A stretch of DNA of 64,000 bases from Owenia fusiformis. Lineage: Eukaryota; Annelida; Polychaeta; Sabellida; Oweniidae. This document shows positions 35,401-46,330 of the stretch, piece by piece; the first letter of the stretch is position 1, and each line of letters opens with the position of its first letter. The stretch covers positions 33,316,866 to 33,380,865 of the forward strand of contig CAIIXF020000001.1 in assembly GCA_903813345.2 (NCBI GenBank), given 5' to 3'. The position numbers and the translations under genes are program-made. The notes below the pieces were generated by a model. That model ran no database searches, had not been told where the DNA came from, and saw only the letters and a list, made by a program, of their open reading frames with translations.

Positions 35401-35781
35401 TTGCAAGTTCTATTACCCTTGGAAACGTCTGCGCATCATCACTGCGCAGATGAAAAACAGAAAAATGGAGGATGAGCACAAACACAAATCAACTCCGTTC
35501 ACCATGACAGACGTGCGTGAACGATACAATATAAGCAACGTGTATAAAGTTCCCTAAGCTCAATACGTCTGTGTAATTTCAAGTGTTATGATAATCTATT
35601 CCGCGTGTTAAACGCGATTGAATTTGTCAAATGAGAGTCTCAGAGGCAAAAATTTCTGTTGAGCATCTGATGACGTCACAGCTTATAATGCTAACAATGG
35701 ACCCGGGGAGGGGGCTTTCTAAGCCTTTTTGGCCTTCGCAGAGGAAACGGGACAAGAGTCAGTATAGGGTATATAATAAAA

Positions 35782-35950
35782 CAAATAGTGACTGCCTAAT
35801 TTCGAGCAATAGTGTAAATGATTTCCCCTTGGGAATATCCTCTACAATGTACTATTCCCTCAGCCTGCGGCTTCGGGAATAGTACATTGTAGAGGATATT
35901 CCCTCGGTGAAATAATTTACACTATTGCCCTCAATGGCAGTCACTATTTG
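35782..35950. repeat. Long hairpin palindrome, ~169 bp
   Basis: Outer arms CAAATAGTGACTGCC/GGCAGTCACTATTTG; inner arms GGGAATATCCTCTACAATGT/complement and TACTATTCCC, with a GCCTGCGGCTTC centre like the CCGCAGG centre of the 34241 hairpin. Confidence 0.85.
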
Positions 35951-36343
35951 TATACTGTTGAAGTAAGCGTGTAATAGTTTGTAGTAGAGCCAAGATTTGA
36001 TCTGTATCATGTACGTACCCTGCATAAAAAAAATTCGTTTTTAGTGTGCCATAGATGTCAACCATTAACTATTGCAGAATCAAAAAAAGTTTTGTGAAAA
36101 ATTAGGATAATGTTTCAAAATTATACACCGGACAATAAATAACTATACTCAATGCAGACAGGGAGTTTTAATTGCCCAAAAACTGAGTATCAAAATGCAT
36201 TTGTATCTCTTTTTCTTAGTATCTTGCATGACTCGTTCATATGAATTCTTTATTTCTACCTCGTTCCCAATACATTCTGAGACAGTTCAACCTTTGCCCC
36301 ACGTCCTGTTCGTCGTTAGTACGTTGTCACTCGATATAACTGC

Positions 36344-36754
36344 CACGCGGTCCTAACTTCGACCGTTAATTTGAATTTTTGACCTACCGGATATTTGAAA
36401 ATCAAGGATTAGGTTACGAGTCTCATACTGCACCATTTTCTTCAAACTTGTTCCATTCAAAGCATGACAAAAATCTCTTTCTGATGGTACGTTATTATCT
36501 TAAACAGAGTTCCTACTTCCAGCATAATTTTGGTCCCCAGCTGTAAGAAGGCCTTCTAACAGCAGGGGAGTGGGGACCAAAATGCTGCTAGAACGAGAGA
36601 CTCTTTACAATAAAGTAATGCACTGACAGAAGTGCAATTTTGTTTTGCTTTTAATGGTATAATGGAAGAAAAACGGTGCAGTATCAGACTCGCAATCCTT
36701 GATTTTCAAGCATCTGGTAGGTCAAAATTCCAATTAACGGTCGAAGACCGCGTG
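36344..36754. mobile_element. Foldback element related to 21292-22120
   Basis: CACGCGGTCCTAACTTCGAC at the left and its inverted counterpart TCGAAGACCGCGTG at the right, with arms sharing TTGATTTTCAA and CTTCAAACTTGTTCCATT. Weaker symmetry extends to about 36320 and 36780. Confidence 0.75.
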
Positions 36755-36838
36755 ATTGCAGAAAGTGATGACCACGTGGAAATTTTGGAACTACCCTTTC
36801 GAGTAGGCAAGTAGACCCCAAACGGTTGTAAGTACTTC

Positions 36839-37343
36839 CAATCCCAGGCCTGTCAACTGTCCCGCAATTTGCGTATTTGTCACGCATTTGCTGAAGAATT
36901 TGAAGTCACGCCAGTTTTTTTGCGTGACAGAAAATGTCACGCAAAATACGCATTTTACCTGGTAATTGTCAAGCAAAAATATTTCTGTAGAAATTTTTTC
37001 GAAATATGTTTACGATACGGTAAAAATACGAACGCCGGGAAAAACCGAACGCAATTTGTTCGAATTTGTCACGCGAATCCCGTCACGCATGTTCATTGGA
37101 AATTTTTCGTACCTACCCCCCCCCCCCCCCCCCCCCCCCGTTGACGATATCGCGAGCGTATCGAGCGCGAAAAATTTGAGGTGTTCAAAGTTTGGCAAAG
37201 GTGCTCAAACTTTGGCCAAAGGTGTTTAAAAGTTGGCCAAAGGTGTTCAAAATTTGGACAAAAGTGTTCAGATTTGGACTTAGGTGTCCAACATTTTGAA
37301 GTCACTCATATTAGGTGGTCCCAAGTTGACAGCCCTGCAATCC
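36839..37343 (-). mobile_element. MITE family T, 493 bp, 6-bp duplication
   Basis: 36845-37337, from CAGGCCTGTCAACTGTCCCG to AGTTGACAGCCCTG, flanked by CAATCC on both sides. Contains a C-tract at 37117-37139 and a short repeat of GGTGTTCAAA(A/C)TTTGG (37180-37290). Open frames here are artefacts. Confidence 0.85.
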
Positions 37344-38000
37344 GTCCACACAGTTTAAGCCCGTTCTCGAGAGCGTAGTGAGAACTAGTTTGGTGTGATA
37401 ATAGGGTCAGATACTGAAAGTGTAAGCATGGACGACCTCCCACCGTCCAATGAATACAGTGGGTTCAGAATCAGAAAGGCGTTTCAGACGGCGTTCTGAA
37501 ACAGCTCACTTAAAGCTTATTCCTTAAATTTTGGCCTGAATGCTTTGTACGTTGAGAGACGGGACGGGACACGACCAGTGTGACAGCGCCATTAGCATTA
37601 GGCGCACGATGGGCACATTTTAACTTGGTATGAGTAGGGGATAATTTATGAGGATCAATAGGACTTCCCACGGCAGCCGCACGGTGAATTTTAAATTTCT
37701 GTTGATAAATAATACTTTTTTCATTTTATTTACATCAGGGCAATTTATAAATGTTATTCATAGTGCTAGGATGTAATATCAAATGAAAAGTGATTGTGAA
37801 ACATTGACAAATAATGATTCAATCTTGATGAGCCAGTTGATTTCTACGGACCTCAGAAATGAACAAATATTCTAACTCCGAGTTTCTATACGGCGACCCT
37901 GCGGCGTGTGAAAAACTGGATACGTCGTACGGAGGCCCCAAGGCAAGCGTAGTTTTCCTACGCACAGGCACTGTAGCCCCTTTAAACATTATCCTCCGTC
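37344..38000. other. No recognisable features
   Basis: Single-copy sequence in the window; GTTCTCGAGAG...GTGAGAAC near 37363 forms a weak hairpin. Confidence 0.35.
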
Positions 38001-38009
38001 AATAGAAGA

Positions 38010-38725
38010 TACACTCACCTCCATAAGTTGAATTTTTATTTACTTAACCGGCGATGAAATAACTTATAATATTGATGGAAACGTAACTTGACTTTATTTC
38101 CAATACCTTAAAATTTTATCAATTTTTTTCCTAAATTAAAATAGGTCGAAAATTGATGATAAATTTGATGACTTTTTGAAAATCGTCATTCCCATGTCAT
38201 CCAATGGGAAATGGTAGATTTACCGCACGTCATATGACAGAATATCCATCCATCCGAGTCCTTGCAAAATATGAGTAAGGCAGGCAATTGAATTTGCTAA
38301 CTTTATTTAATAAAGAATTGATATGTTTCTTCAGGTTCAACAAAGTTACAGGGCTTTAAAGTCAAAATTTGTTTTCAAGAAAACTCTCCCATTGAAATAA
38401 CACAGGAGTCGAAAAATTATTTTCAAAAATGACTTTGAAGCGCTATAAATTTAGTATTCATCAAATAAATTAAACACTTAGTGAACAAAAAAGTTAGACA
38501 ATTCAATTCTTTTATACCAAAAAAATTTTGCTGAATCTTTTACTGAAAAGATTCTGATTTGCCCCGAACTCTCTATTTCCTCTTGGATTATACGGGAATG
38601 ACGATTTTAAAAAATTTATCAAATTTATCCTCAATTTTCGATCTCTTGTTATGGAGGAAAAAATCTAGAAAATTTGGAGGTATTGGAAATAAAATAAAAA
38701 TTCAAACGTAAAGAGGCTTTAACAC
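38010..38725. mobile_element. Foldback element, diverged arms
   Basis: Left arm (38080-38195) with TTATTTCCAATACCTTAAAA, GTCGAAAATTGA and AAAATCGTCATTCCC. The inverted counterpart lies at 38588-38705. Outer ends are diverged, so limits are approximate. Confidence 0.6.
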
Positions 38726-38739
38726 GTAGTTCAATGGGG

Positions 38740-40650
38740 GAGCTAAGGTTGCCAAACTTATGGAGGGGAGTGTATAAATACAACTACCGGCTTTTCACGC
38801 AAATGAGCCTACTGGGCGTTTATTTTGCATAGGGCGTTTATTTGAAAGAACATTTAATTAACGCTCGTGGTACTTTATTAATAGGGAAAAATATTTTTCC
38901 GTTTGGGTGGGCGATAAGCTATTTGATTCCTTTTTTCGAATGTTTCGCCAATTGTCAGTTAAGTTTTCCTCTTATTAAGAAGTATTCAAAAAACACCAAT
39001 GGGTCTTTATTAAGAGGGGGAAACTTTTCCATACTACCGTTTTTCAAATAAACACCCTTATTCCGTTGAAAATCATTCTTATAGATTTATTACAAAGTTC
39101 CTTTGGGTTTAATAAATTAAAGCCTTGACACATTATTATTATTATTACTAAGAAAACATTTTTTATTGTTAATTTGAAACGTAACACCATTTGTGAAAAT
39201 CTCTCCCTATAACAAGGAGAAAATAAATAAAAATGAGATGCATATCAATATTCTACACGTGCTACATTAAAAAGCAACATCATTTATTGAAGCAACATAA
39301 CTTAAAATATCCAATTAAGTTTGATTTGTGCGTATACTATTTCCTAATTTTACCTTACAAGCAGTTTTTAATGTTATTTTGAAATTATAAACATCAGTGT
39401 ATAAAGATAATGATTCTGATTGCACACGGTCAGAATATACATATCCAACTGTTGGGCCTGCATTCAATATCCAAACAGTCCGAAATAGTTGGAATGACAC
39501 AATCATCAATGTAACTCCTCACAGCTGTGAATTATACGTTTTAGCTACTGAATATTCCCAAATATATTAAGGAATGGCCATGTACATTTGTACCTTCAAT
39601 CATACAAAACGAATGAATATCAAGCAATATCAAACACAGGATTTGTTGATAAAACCTATATATGAATTTCTATATGAATTTATATTCTTGCGACATATAT
39701 TTCAACGTATATAATATACATTTCCTCCATCGGTAGATTTGCATGATCTACATCGTAAAATTACTTTGATCAAACGTACGAACATGTATCAGACATACGT
39801 ATGAAATATCTAATACATATGAATATATACACAATCACATGTCTTTTATATGATTCTACATTCTTTCAACATCCATCTAATCTTTATAGCACATATTAGC
39901 TCATGTTGTCGTCAGTTGGTATACTTTCATCATATATTCACTGTAAAATCAATTTGATCAAACTTACATTAAAGGTGCAACAAGTAGTGCAGAGAGGCCA
40001 TTCAACGATCATGGAACAGTGTCAAAATATATTTAAGTTTGGATATTTCATCAAGACTAACATCTATTTTTATTTTCTACAAAGAAACCCCCTAGATAAT
40101 CATTATTTCAGCTTATATTCCTCTTGAAACATGGTGGATCTTAAAAATATAAAAGTGGACGTCCCCTTTTTGAAGCTTTGAACTGAATTTACACTTTTTA
40201 ATGCCGAAATTGATAGTTTATCCATACATTTTAAGAAAATAGGTATGTCAAAGAGGATGTTAAGCCAATGGTTGCCTTGATAGCTCAGAAAAAGTTAAAA
40301 TTTTCCAATTTTCACTCTACAAGCCTTATTGGCCCTTTAAGATACAAAGTCAGGTGTTTCGGTAGACCATTTAAATGAGGATAGGTGCATTCGATTAAAA
40401 TATACGTGTCATTCATATCAACCAATATAAAGGTAATACCTGAAAGAATATTCAGGCCAGCATTGCATTTTTACCTTTTTGAGATATTTGGCGTAAAAAC
40501 GGTAAAAACAGGTCATTTTTCTACTTGCTTCAATCCAACCAAATTTAACCCAATTTTAAAAAAGATCATCTGCAATGACGTTCAAATCTCATCCTATATT
40601 TGAGATGTTACCCTTTGCTGACATTCTTCTACATTGGAAAGGTCAAAAAC
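38740..40650. other. AT-rich, no gene recognised
   Basis: GGGCGTTTATTTTGCATA and ATAGGGCGTTTATTTGAAAG repeat at 38815-38850, and related GGGCGTTCATAAAAGGGAAA occurs at 43720. Open frames show no motif. Confidence 0.35.
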
Positions 40651-40654
40651 GTTA

Positions 40655-40890
40655 CTTTTGCGTATTGTCACGCATTTGCTGAAGAAATTTAAGTCACACC
40701 CGTTTGTTTGCGTGAAAGAATATGCAACGCAAATTCATACGTATATGTACGCATTTTCTCTGATTATCCTCAAGCATATACATTTCAGGAGAAGAACAAA
40801 AAAACAAATCCTGGAAACGAATGCCGTAAACAAACGTTTGGAATTTTCATGCGAATTGCGTATATGTCACGCAATCGTCTTTAGTCTTCA
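40655..40890 (+). mobile_element. MITE family T-like fragment
   Basis: CGTATTGTCACGCATTTGCT to GAATTGCGTATATGTCACGC. The core (40680-40835) also lies inside the 1.2 kb element at 16380-16515. Confidence 0.6.
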
Positions 40891-41035
40891 ATTTTTTTGT
40901 GGATGGTGTTCGGCAGTTGGCATTCTGCATTCAGAGACAGCACTCCTTTTTTCTTTTTAAATCATGTATATATTTCTTATTTTATAACTTTGTATACATC
41001 AGGTCATTTTACAATATTGCAATATTTTTTTTAAA

Positions 41036-42127
41036 TACAGGGTGGGCCAAAAAAAATTGCAACTTTTTTAAAATGCTAGAAAAGTATCAAAACATAATGG
41101 TATTGCCATAAAAAATTATTTACAGAAACTTAAGGATAGGCATATTTTACCATTTAAATACTAAAGCTAAACTTTACTTCAAATTTTTTTATCAGATCTT
41201 TGAATATCAATGGTCTATTGTTCATTTGTCCGAGATTTATCGTTTTTCCTAGAAAATGTTTCATTTATGTGATCAACAATAACATTCATTATGTTCACTA
41301 AATCTGTTACAATCTTGGATAACTGTTCAACCAATGTCTAGTACAGTTTATATCAGTATCTAGTCACTATGATATTATGTATCTATTGATTATTTATTAA
41401 ACAAATTTTATGCATCCACCTTTCACCTTCTCTACAGCGCGCAAGGAGACATGGGCGGAACTGGTCAATGGCGCGATCCAGCGATTCTTGTGGTAGTTCT
41501 CTCCACTTCTCGTGCAAAACTTCTTTTAGTTTAACAATAGTTTGTGGGGGATTACCATTAACTGCAATAAGCTGCTCCAGGTGCCCCCAATGGTGATAGT
41601 CACAGGAGTTGGCATCTGGGATATTTGGCAGCCATTCATCAGGACTAATGAATCAAGGCTTATTCTCCTCCAGATATTCCAAAGTGACTTTTGCCCGATG
41701 GCTGGGAGCGATAGGGAAGGTGAAAGGGGGATGCATAGAACATTTGTTTAATAGATAATTAATAAATACAATATAACATAATACCATAGTGACTAGATAC
41801 TGATATAAACTAGACATTGAGGTAGACATTGTTTAAACAGTTATCCAAGATTTAGTGAACATTATGAATGTGTTATTGTTGATCACATAAAATCATATAA
41901 AGTCACATTTTTAAGGAAAATGGTAAATCTCGGACACATGAACAATTGACCATTGATATTCAAAGATCTGACAAAAAAATTTGAAGCCAGTTTTAGCTTT
42001 AGCATTTGACTGGTAAAATATGCCTCTCCTTAAGTTTCTGTAAATAATTTTTTATGGCAATACCCTTATGTTTTGATACTTTTCTATCCTTTTAAAAAAG
42101 TTGCAAAATTTTTTGGCCCACCCTGTA
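41036..42127. mobile_element. Tc1/mariner derivative with inverted copy of its 3' end
   Basis: 41038-42125 has TIRs CAGGGTGGGCCAAAAAAAAT, a TA duplication on each side and long arms (about 41038-41430 and 41718-42125). The arms are copies of the region downstream of the transposase, so one 3' end is duplicated in inverted orientation in place of the 5' half. The unique centre is a transposase fragment. Confidence 0.85.
41383..41695 (-). pseudogene. Tc1/mariner transposase C-terminal fragment
   Basis: About 100 codons remain of the DDE transposase that cuts and pastes the element. Readable parts include KVTLEYLEENKP, a stop at 41653-41655, then DEWLPNIPDANS (equivalent to the W-PPNSPDLNP motif of the family), HLEQLI and KWRELPQESLDRAI, ending KICLINNQ and a stop at 41383. 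The SPDLNP-like motif is degraded. The N-terminal helix-turn-helix and the first catalytic Asp residues are absent. Confidence 0.8.
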
Positions 42128-42367
42128 GATACAATTGCAATTATTTAAAACATTATTACAATAGTTTACAAATATAATGTAACATAAGTTGTTTAACCAT
42201 TCATCAAAATAAGTATACTTAGTGTCTTGTACCTTACCTTAAAGACAAGAGTTTTATACTTTTTCAAGCTTAATTCAATTTTAAAATCATCTAAAATATA
42301 ATTTTCAGGTGGGTCTATTACATTAGTAGGCATACTCTATGATATTGAAAGAACAAATGTTTATAGT

Positions 42368-42592
42368 ATTCTCAGGCCCGTAGCCAGGGGGGGGGGGGGG
42401 TTCGCAGGGTTCGGGCGAACCCCCCCCCTGGCCAAAAATTCTTTCAAAATCATGCAGTTTTTCACCATTTTGAGCACTTTTCAAGTGATTTTGACCATAT
42501 TTGGGCCTAAATTGTCAAATGTGAACCCCCCTGGAAATTTTTGAAAACTGAATCCCCCCCCCTTGGCAAATCCTGGCTACGGGCCTGATTCT
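42368..42592. mobile_element. MITE with CAGGCCCGTAGCCAGG TIRs, copy 2
   Basis: 42373-42587, 215 bp, inverted relative to 24134-24342, flanked by ATTCT (42368-42372, 42588-42592). Confidence 0.85.
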
Positions 42593-42647
42593 ACTTGTCT
42601 GAAAATATCACACTTGTCATTAACAATTAGTTTCTATCATGATCTTA

Positions 42648-42857
42648 GGAGTCACTGGCGAACCCAGAAAAAAGCCTAAAAAGACCCTTTTGGTCAATAC
42701 TGGGTCCTTTAAGGTCTTATTTTTCAATTTCAGGCCAAATTTTAAGAAAACGGTCCTCAAAATTTCAAAATTTTGGCCAACTTTTGGGTTTTAGGGAAGT
42801 TTTTTCTCTGACCTGAATTTGCCCCCCTTGTTGGTTCCCAGATCCGCCCCTGGAAGT
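42648..42857. mobile_element. MITE-like element ending CCGCCCCTG
   Basis: 42653-42852, from CACTGGCGAACCCAG to CCCAGATCCGCCCCTG. Imperfect inverted ends and imperfect GGAGT/GAAGT flanks. Interior is AT-rich with AAAATTT(T/C)-type words. Confidence 0.45.
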
Positions 42858-43930
42858 AATTGTTTGCATGGTAGAATGTAATGTAAAAGTTTGTATTTGA
42901 AATTGGCCACTTTTTATTTTTGGATTGCTTTAAAAGAATCCAAGTATGTTGAAACAGCATTTGACTATTTTGGATTTCACAAAGATTAATTCAAAATGAT
43001 TCCAAATATGTTTAGTTGCTATAAGTTCCAGCAAGATAGAATATATGTCTCTAGGACTTGCATGTTTATCCAAAAATCTATAATGCTTCAATTTACAGTC
43101 ATAAAACCTTAAACTTACATTTGTATTAACATATACGTACATCTGCTTGCCTCACTTAATATTTTAACTATATATTGAAATGGCAAAGATTGCTTAACAG
43201 TTATATATTCTGCCATCCATTTGACCCTAGATTTGAGCTTCAGACCCTATATTTAAGGGGTCAGCACCCGGTGTTTGTAACAAATGGCAGGCTGTAACAA
43301 TGTAAATGTTAATGCCTTAATCGTTAATGGATGAAGTGGGATGGGAGGTATCCCACTTATAGAGGTCCATTTAACATTAATGAGTTGGTCTTGGCACTCT
43401 GAAATGTTCCACTTGACATATTTCACTCCAATCCATCCAGCTCTATGAACGAGCACTCTTTCATTGGTAAAGGGTGTATTTGAGAGTAAATATCAACTGA
43501 ACGATTCCTCCATGGGCTAGTATTTAGCCTAATAAAAACTGTCGAAAGATGAAAATACAGGTGATACAGATCTTCAAATAAACAAAGTTAAATTATGCTA
43601 TTCTCATTGCAAAGTGGCGTTTACATATTAACATACATAGGGGTCTACAATTTTTAAACCAATTTTCTTTATGCCCCATGGGACTTTTTGAGAGGGAACA
43701 ACATTTTTCCAATGTGTGATGGGCGTTCATAAAAGGGAAATAGTTTTCCCAAGCCAGTGGACATTTATTTAGTAGAGTTGACGTGTACATCTTTTGAAAC
43801 CAAAAATTATTCTTCATTTAGGTACTCTGTTCGAGAAATAGAGATTAAATTCAAAAAGATGAAGTGAGTACATGGCGAAAATGAAACTTCTTGCGAATGG
43901 GAGAACATCCAATTTGATACGAGGACAGTC
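42858..43930. other. No recognisable features
   Basis: Interior of the 11 kb element; AT-rich, no gene or repeat partner recognised except GGGCGTTCATAAAAGGG near 43720. Confidence 0.35.
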
Positions 43931-44675
43931 TGTCTTCGTTTCCAGTTAATCCCAAGTGATTACGTTTAGAATGTTTTGTTCTTTTACATTTTACGATTTG
44001 ATAAGAGACAGAGACTAAGAAATTAAATGCGACGAAACATTTTGACAACGTAATATGTGTACTGTTTATTCTTAAAGTTTTAAGCGTTAACTTATTTTAT
44101 CGGTATCAAAATGTTTCATTTTATTTTGCCTATATAAAATATATTGAATAAGATAAGATCAACTGTTCCATAATATATATTGTGTTTTGATGACCTTTTT
44201 TAGAATCACAATGTAAAATAAATCCCCCGTTCCTGTCATTCCGGTAACGCCGTGTAATGGATGCAATTCAAAGTGAGAGAGAGATCTATACATCAGAATG
44301 CGTCCATGCCATTAATTTTGCCAAATACATGACATGAAACTGGCTTGAGGTGCATCCCCCTTTATCTGGTAAATTATGACTAAATTTTTCGGACAACTGG
44401 GTTTCGGACAACTGGGTTTCGGAGAACTGGGTTTCGGACAACTGGGTTTCGGACAACTGGGTTTCGGAGAACTGGGTTTCGGACAACTGGGGTGCACCCA
44501 GATAGAACAAGAAAAGAGCTTTAAAATGTTTTTTAATTAAAGCTTGTAGGACAATTTTGATGGAAGTTGAATCAATTTTTGTCGAAATAAATTATGGCTC
44601 ACTACAAGTTAATGCCTGTACGATTCCATACTGCAAAAGAAGCACTATGACCCCCCCCCTCAAAAGAAAAAAGTA

Positions 44676-44747
44676 GGTCCTGCCGGGATTCGAACTCGGG
44701 AACGAGTGTGTCCGAGTCGTGCTCGCTAACCACTAGGCTACCAATGA
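44676..44747 (-). pseudogene. tRNA-like sequence, probably tRNA-derived
   Basis: The minus strand carries TAGCCTAGTGG (A box) and GTTCGAATCCC (B box) at tRNA spacing. D, anticodon and T arms can be folded with mismatches, and a T-run follows. The acceptor halves do not pair (at least four mismatches) and the anticodon loop has G where T33 is required. It is therefore a decayed tRNA or SINE head, not a working tRNA. Confidence 0.6.
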
Positions 44748-44899
44748 TGAGGTTATTTCTAACTTAGAAGTAGTGGATTTATTTATGAAATTGTCGGCTC
44801 TCTAGCAAAAACACGTAGCAGCCACTTGTGTACCGACAATTGTCGGTTCTCTATCTGGCCCTGGACAGTCCCCAGTACCGACAATTGCCGTTTTTCTAG

Positions 44900-45105
44900 T
44901 TAATACATGGTTACGTATAGTTCTATTCCGGGTTCCCCTGTGTTCTTGCGTAAATTGGACTCCAAATGACACGCTATTTAGCTGTTTACCTGCTGTTTAC
45001 CTTATTTCTTTTCCCTACATAAAAATGATCAGAAAAATAAAAAGCTTAGAATGAAATTAAGACATACATTAAGAATAATATTATGACAAACAACCAAGGA
45101 TAATG
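44900..45105. repeat. Flank with remnant of AAGGATAA minisatellite
   Basis: 45040-45105 has AAGAATAATATTATGACAAA-type units like 31800-32205, cut by the mariner derivative. Confidence 0.5.
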
Positions 45106-45263
45106 CAGGGTGTCCAAAAAAATAGGACCATAAGAAAGTTGAATAACTCGGTCAATTTTGCATATTTTGCCTTGAAATTTCAGAATAATTTAGTTCATTC
45201 AATGTGAATTTTGTTGTGAAAGTTTGATAATAATCTACCAATTGAGTCAAAAACTACAGCTCC

Positions 45264-45370
45264 TTACAAAACATGCCCCAAATGTGCAAATCTCATCTCT
45301 ATGCACAATTCAATCCGGCGAACAAAGCTGTTGATGATCCTCCTACACACATGTCTTTCTGAATGGACAA
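45264..45370 (-). pseudogene. Inverted duplicate of transposase C-terminus
   Basis: Minus-strand frame reads IINSFVRRIELCIEMRF and ends GHVL-stop, the same tail as the plus-strand fragment (INNFVRRIRLCIERRSAHFE). Confidence 0.8.
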
Positions 45371-45399
45371 GTTTGTTCCAAGAACAATTGCTACTGGGG

Positions 45400-46002
45400 C
45401 CTACCTCTCCTGATGAAGTGTTACAGCATACATTGCATTCTGAACAATGCACTCCCTGGGTGGCAATGAGGAAACATGGAATCATCAGTCCCTTTTGGTT
45501 CGAAGCATCCTTGCTGCAAGGGTATTTTACAAGTATAGAATTTAGGCATAAATGAAGTCCTTTGAAGAAGGATGGGTTCGAAGGTGACTGGGGACTTGCT
45601 ATCACCATGAACAAGGACCAGTAAGTTCTCACCAAGTTTTGGAGGTCACTAAGCACCAGAAGGGACATCTAAGGAGATAATTAAGCAGTGGTTTCAACAA
45701 GCCAATACCACCCCAACACTGCAAATGATATGCTGAAATGGTTTAGGCAATGCTTTGGTGGTCAGCTCATCAGTTGCAGAATGCTCATTCGCCTGATCTA
45801 AATCCCCCGAATTTTTATCTTTGAGGATTTCTCAAAGCCAATGTGTATACTGACAGGCCCCTAACAATCTTAAGAGGGCAATAACTAACCCAATATTTAC
45901 CATCCACATTAATGAGTATAGGTAAGGGTCATTAACAACTTTGTTCGCAGGATTCGTTTGTGCATAGAGAGGAGAAGTGCCCACTTTGAGCATGTTTTGT
46001 AA
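45400..46002 (+). pseudogene. Tc1/mariner transposase fragment, frameshifted
   Basis: Pieces in order: HSEQCTPWVAMRKHGII (the family's VWVAVSKRGIIGP region), a stretch after PFWFEA broken by frameshifts and stops, then AHSPDLNPPNFYL (45784 on), FLKANVYTDRPLTI, and finally VINNFVRRIRLCIERRSAHF...VL-stop at 46002. The DDE second Asp region and the third acidic region downstream of SPDLNP are only partly readable. It cannot make active protein. Confidence 0.8.
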
Positions 46003-46162
46003 AGGACTGTAGTTTTTGACACAATAAACAGATTATCATCAAACTTTCAGAACAAAATTCTCATTGAATGAACTAAATAATTCTTAAATTTCAAGGCAAA
46101 ATATGCAAAATTGACCGAGTTATTCAACTTTCTTACGGTCCTGTTTTTTTTTGGACACCCTA

Positions 46163-46330
46163 TATAAGGAACAAGAGCTAAGGATAAAATTTGTTTGGTG
46201 CTAAGGATGTAGACTAAGGCTCTAAGGATAATGTTGAGCCATTGTTATTAGAAAATGGCTAACATTAACATTCATCTTGTAACTTAGGAGATTTTAAGGA
46301 GTGAGCAAAGGAAAATTAATCAAGAGGTGA
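46163..46330 (+). repeat. AAGGATAA minisatellite, continuation
   Basis: AGAGCTAAGGATAAAATTTG units continue the array broken at 45105 and match 31800-32205. Confidence 0.6.

Larger units (their letters stand above)
33482..44508. mobile_element. 11,009 bp Mutator-like element with minisatellite TIRs (long form)
   Basis: 33491 begins GGGGTCAACCCAGTTGTCCG with about twelve 15-bp units (to ~33675). The right end (44385-44499) is the inverted array ending GGTGCACCC. AGATAGAAC flanks both ends exactly (33482-33490 and 44500-44508), a perfect 9-bp duplication. Removing the insert rejoins ACCCATTAGATAGAAC to AAGAAAAGAGCT...ATGTTTTTTA, which resembles the intact sequence at 32767-32815. The interior is mostly other elements, and no transposase was recognised. 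Confidence 0.8.
32338..44899 (+). mobile_element. Helentron-like family C element, split by an 11 kb insertion
   Basis: 5' palindrome AGAGTACCGACAATTGTCAG...TACTCT (32338-32363). At the other end TACCGACAATTGTCGG (44830-44846) and TACCGACAATTGCCG (44876-44890) precede TTTTT-CTAG (44896-44899) and T. This is the same plan as family A: 5' palindrome, subterminal copies, CTAG|TT. About 1.55 kb is the element itself (32338-33490 and 44500-44899). 32670-33480 contains two diverged ~700 bp units (GATATTTCTCCTG, GGCGTAG, ACCCATTAGA blocks). Confidence 0.55.
45106..46162. mobile_element. Second Tc1/mariner derivative with inverted 3' end copy
   Basis: TIRs CAGGGTGTCCAAAAAAATAG and complement, with matching TTGAATAACTCGGTCAATTT further in. 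The left ~260 bp (to ~45370) is an inverted copy of the right ~230 bp, including the end of the transposase frame. The target duplication is not clean (TG/TA). Confidence 0.8.

Noticed and set aside
33491-44499. Maverick/Polinton-type virus-like element, because of 11 kb size and terminal repeats
   Set aside because: The duplication is 9 bp instead of 6, ends do not start with AG, and no polymerase, integrase or capsid-like frame is present.
44676-44747. Functional tRNA gene
   Set aside because: Acceptor stem does not pair and position 33 is not T.
45264-45668. 134-codon minus-strand protein
   Set aside because: Only its last ~25 codons are meaningful (inverted transposase tail); the rest is the antisense of the plus-strand transposase remnant.
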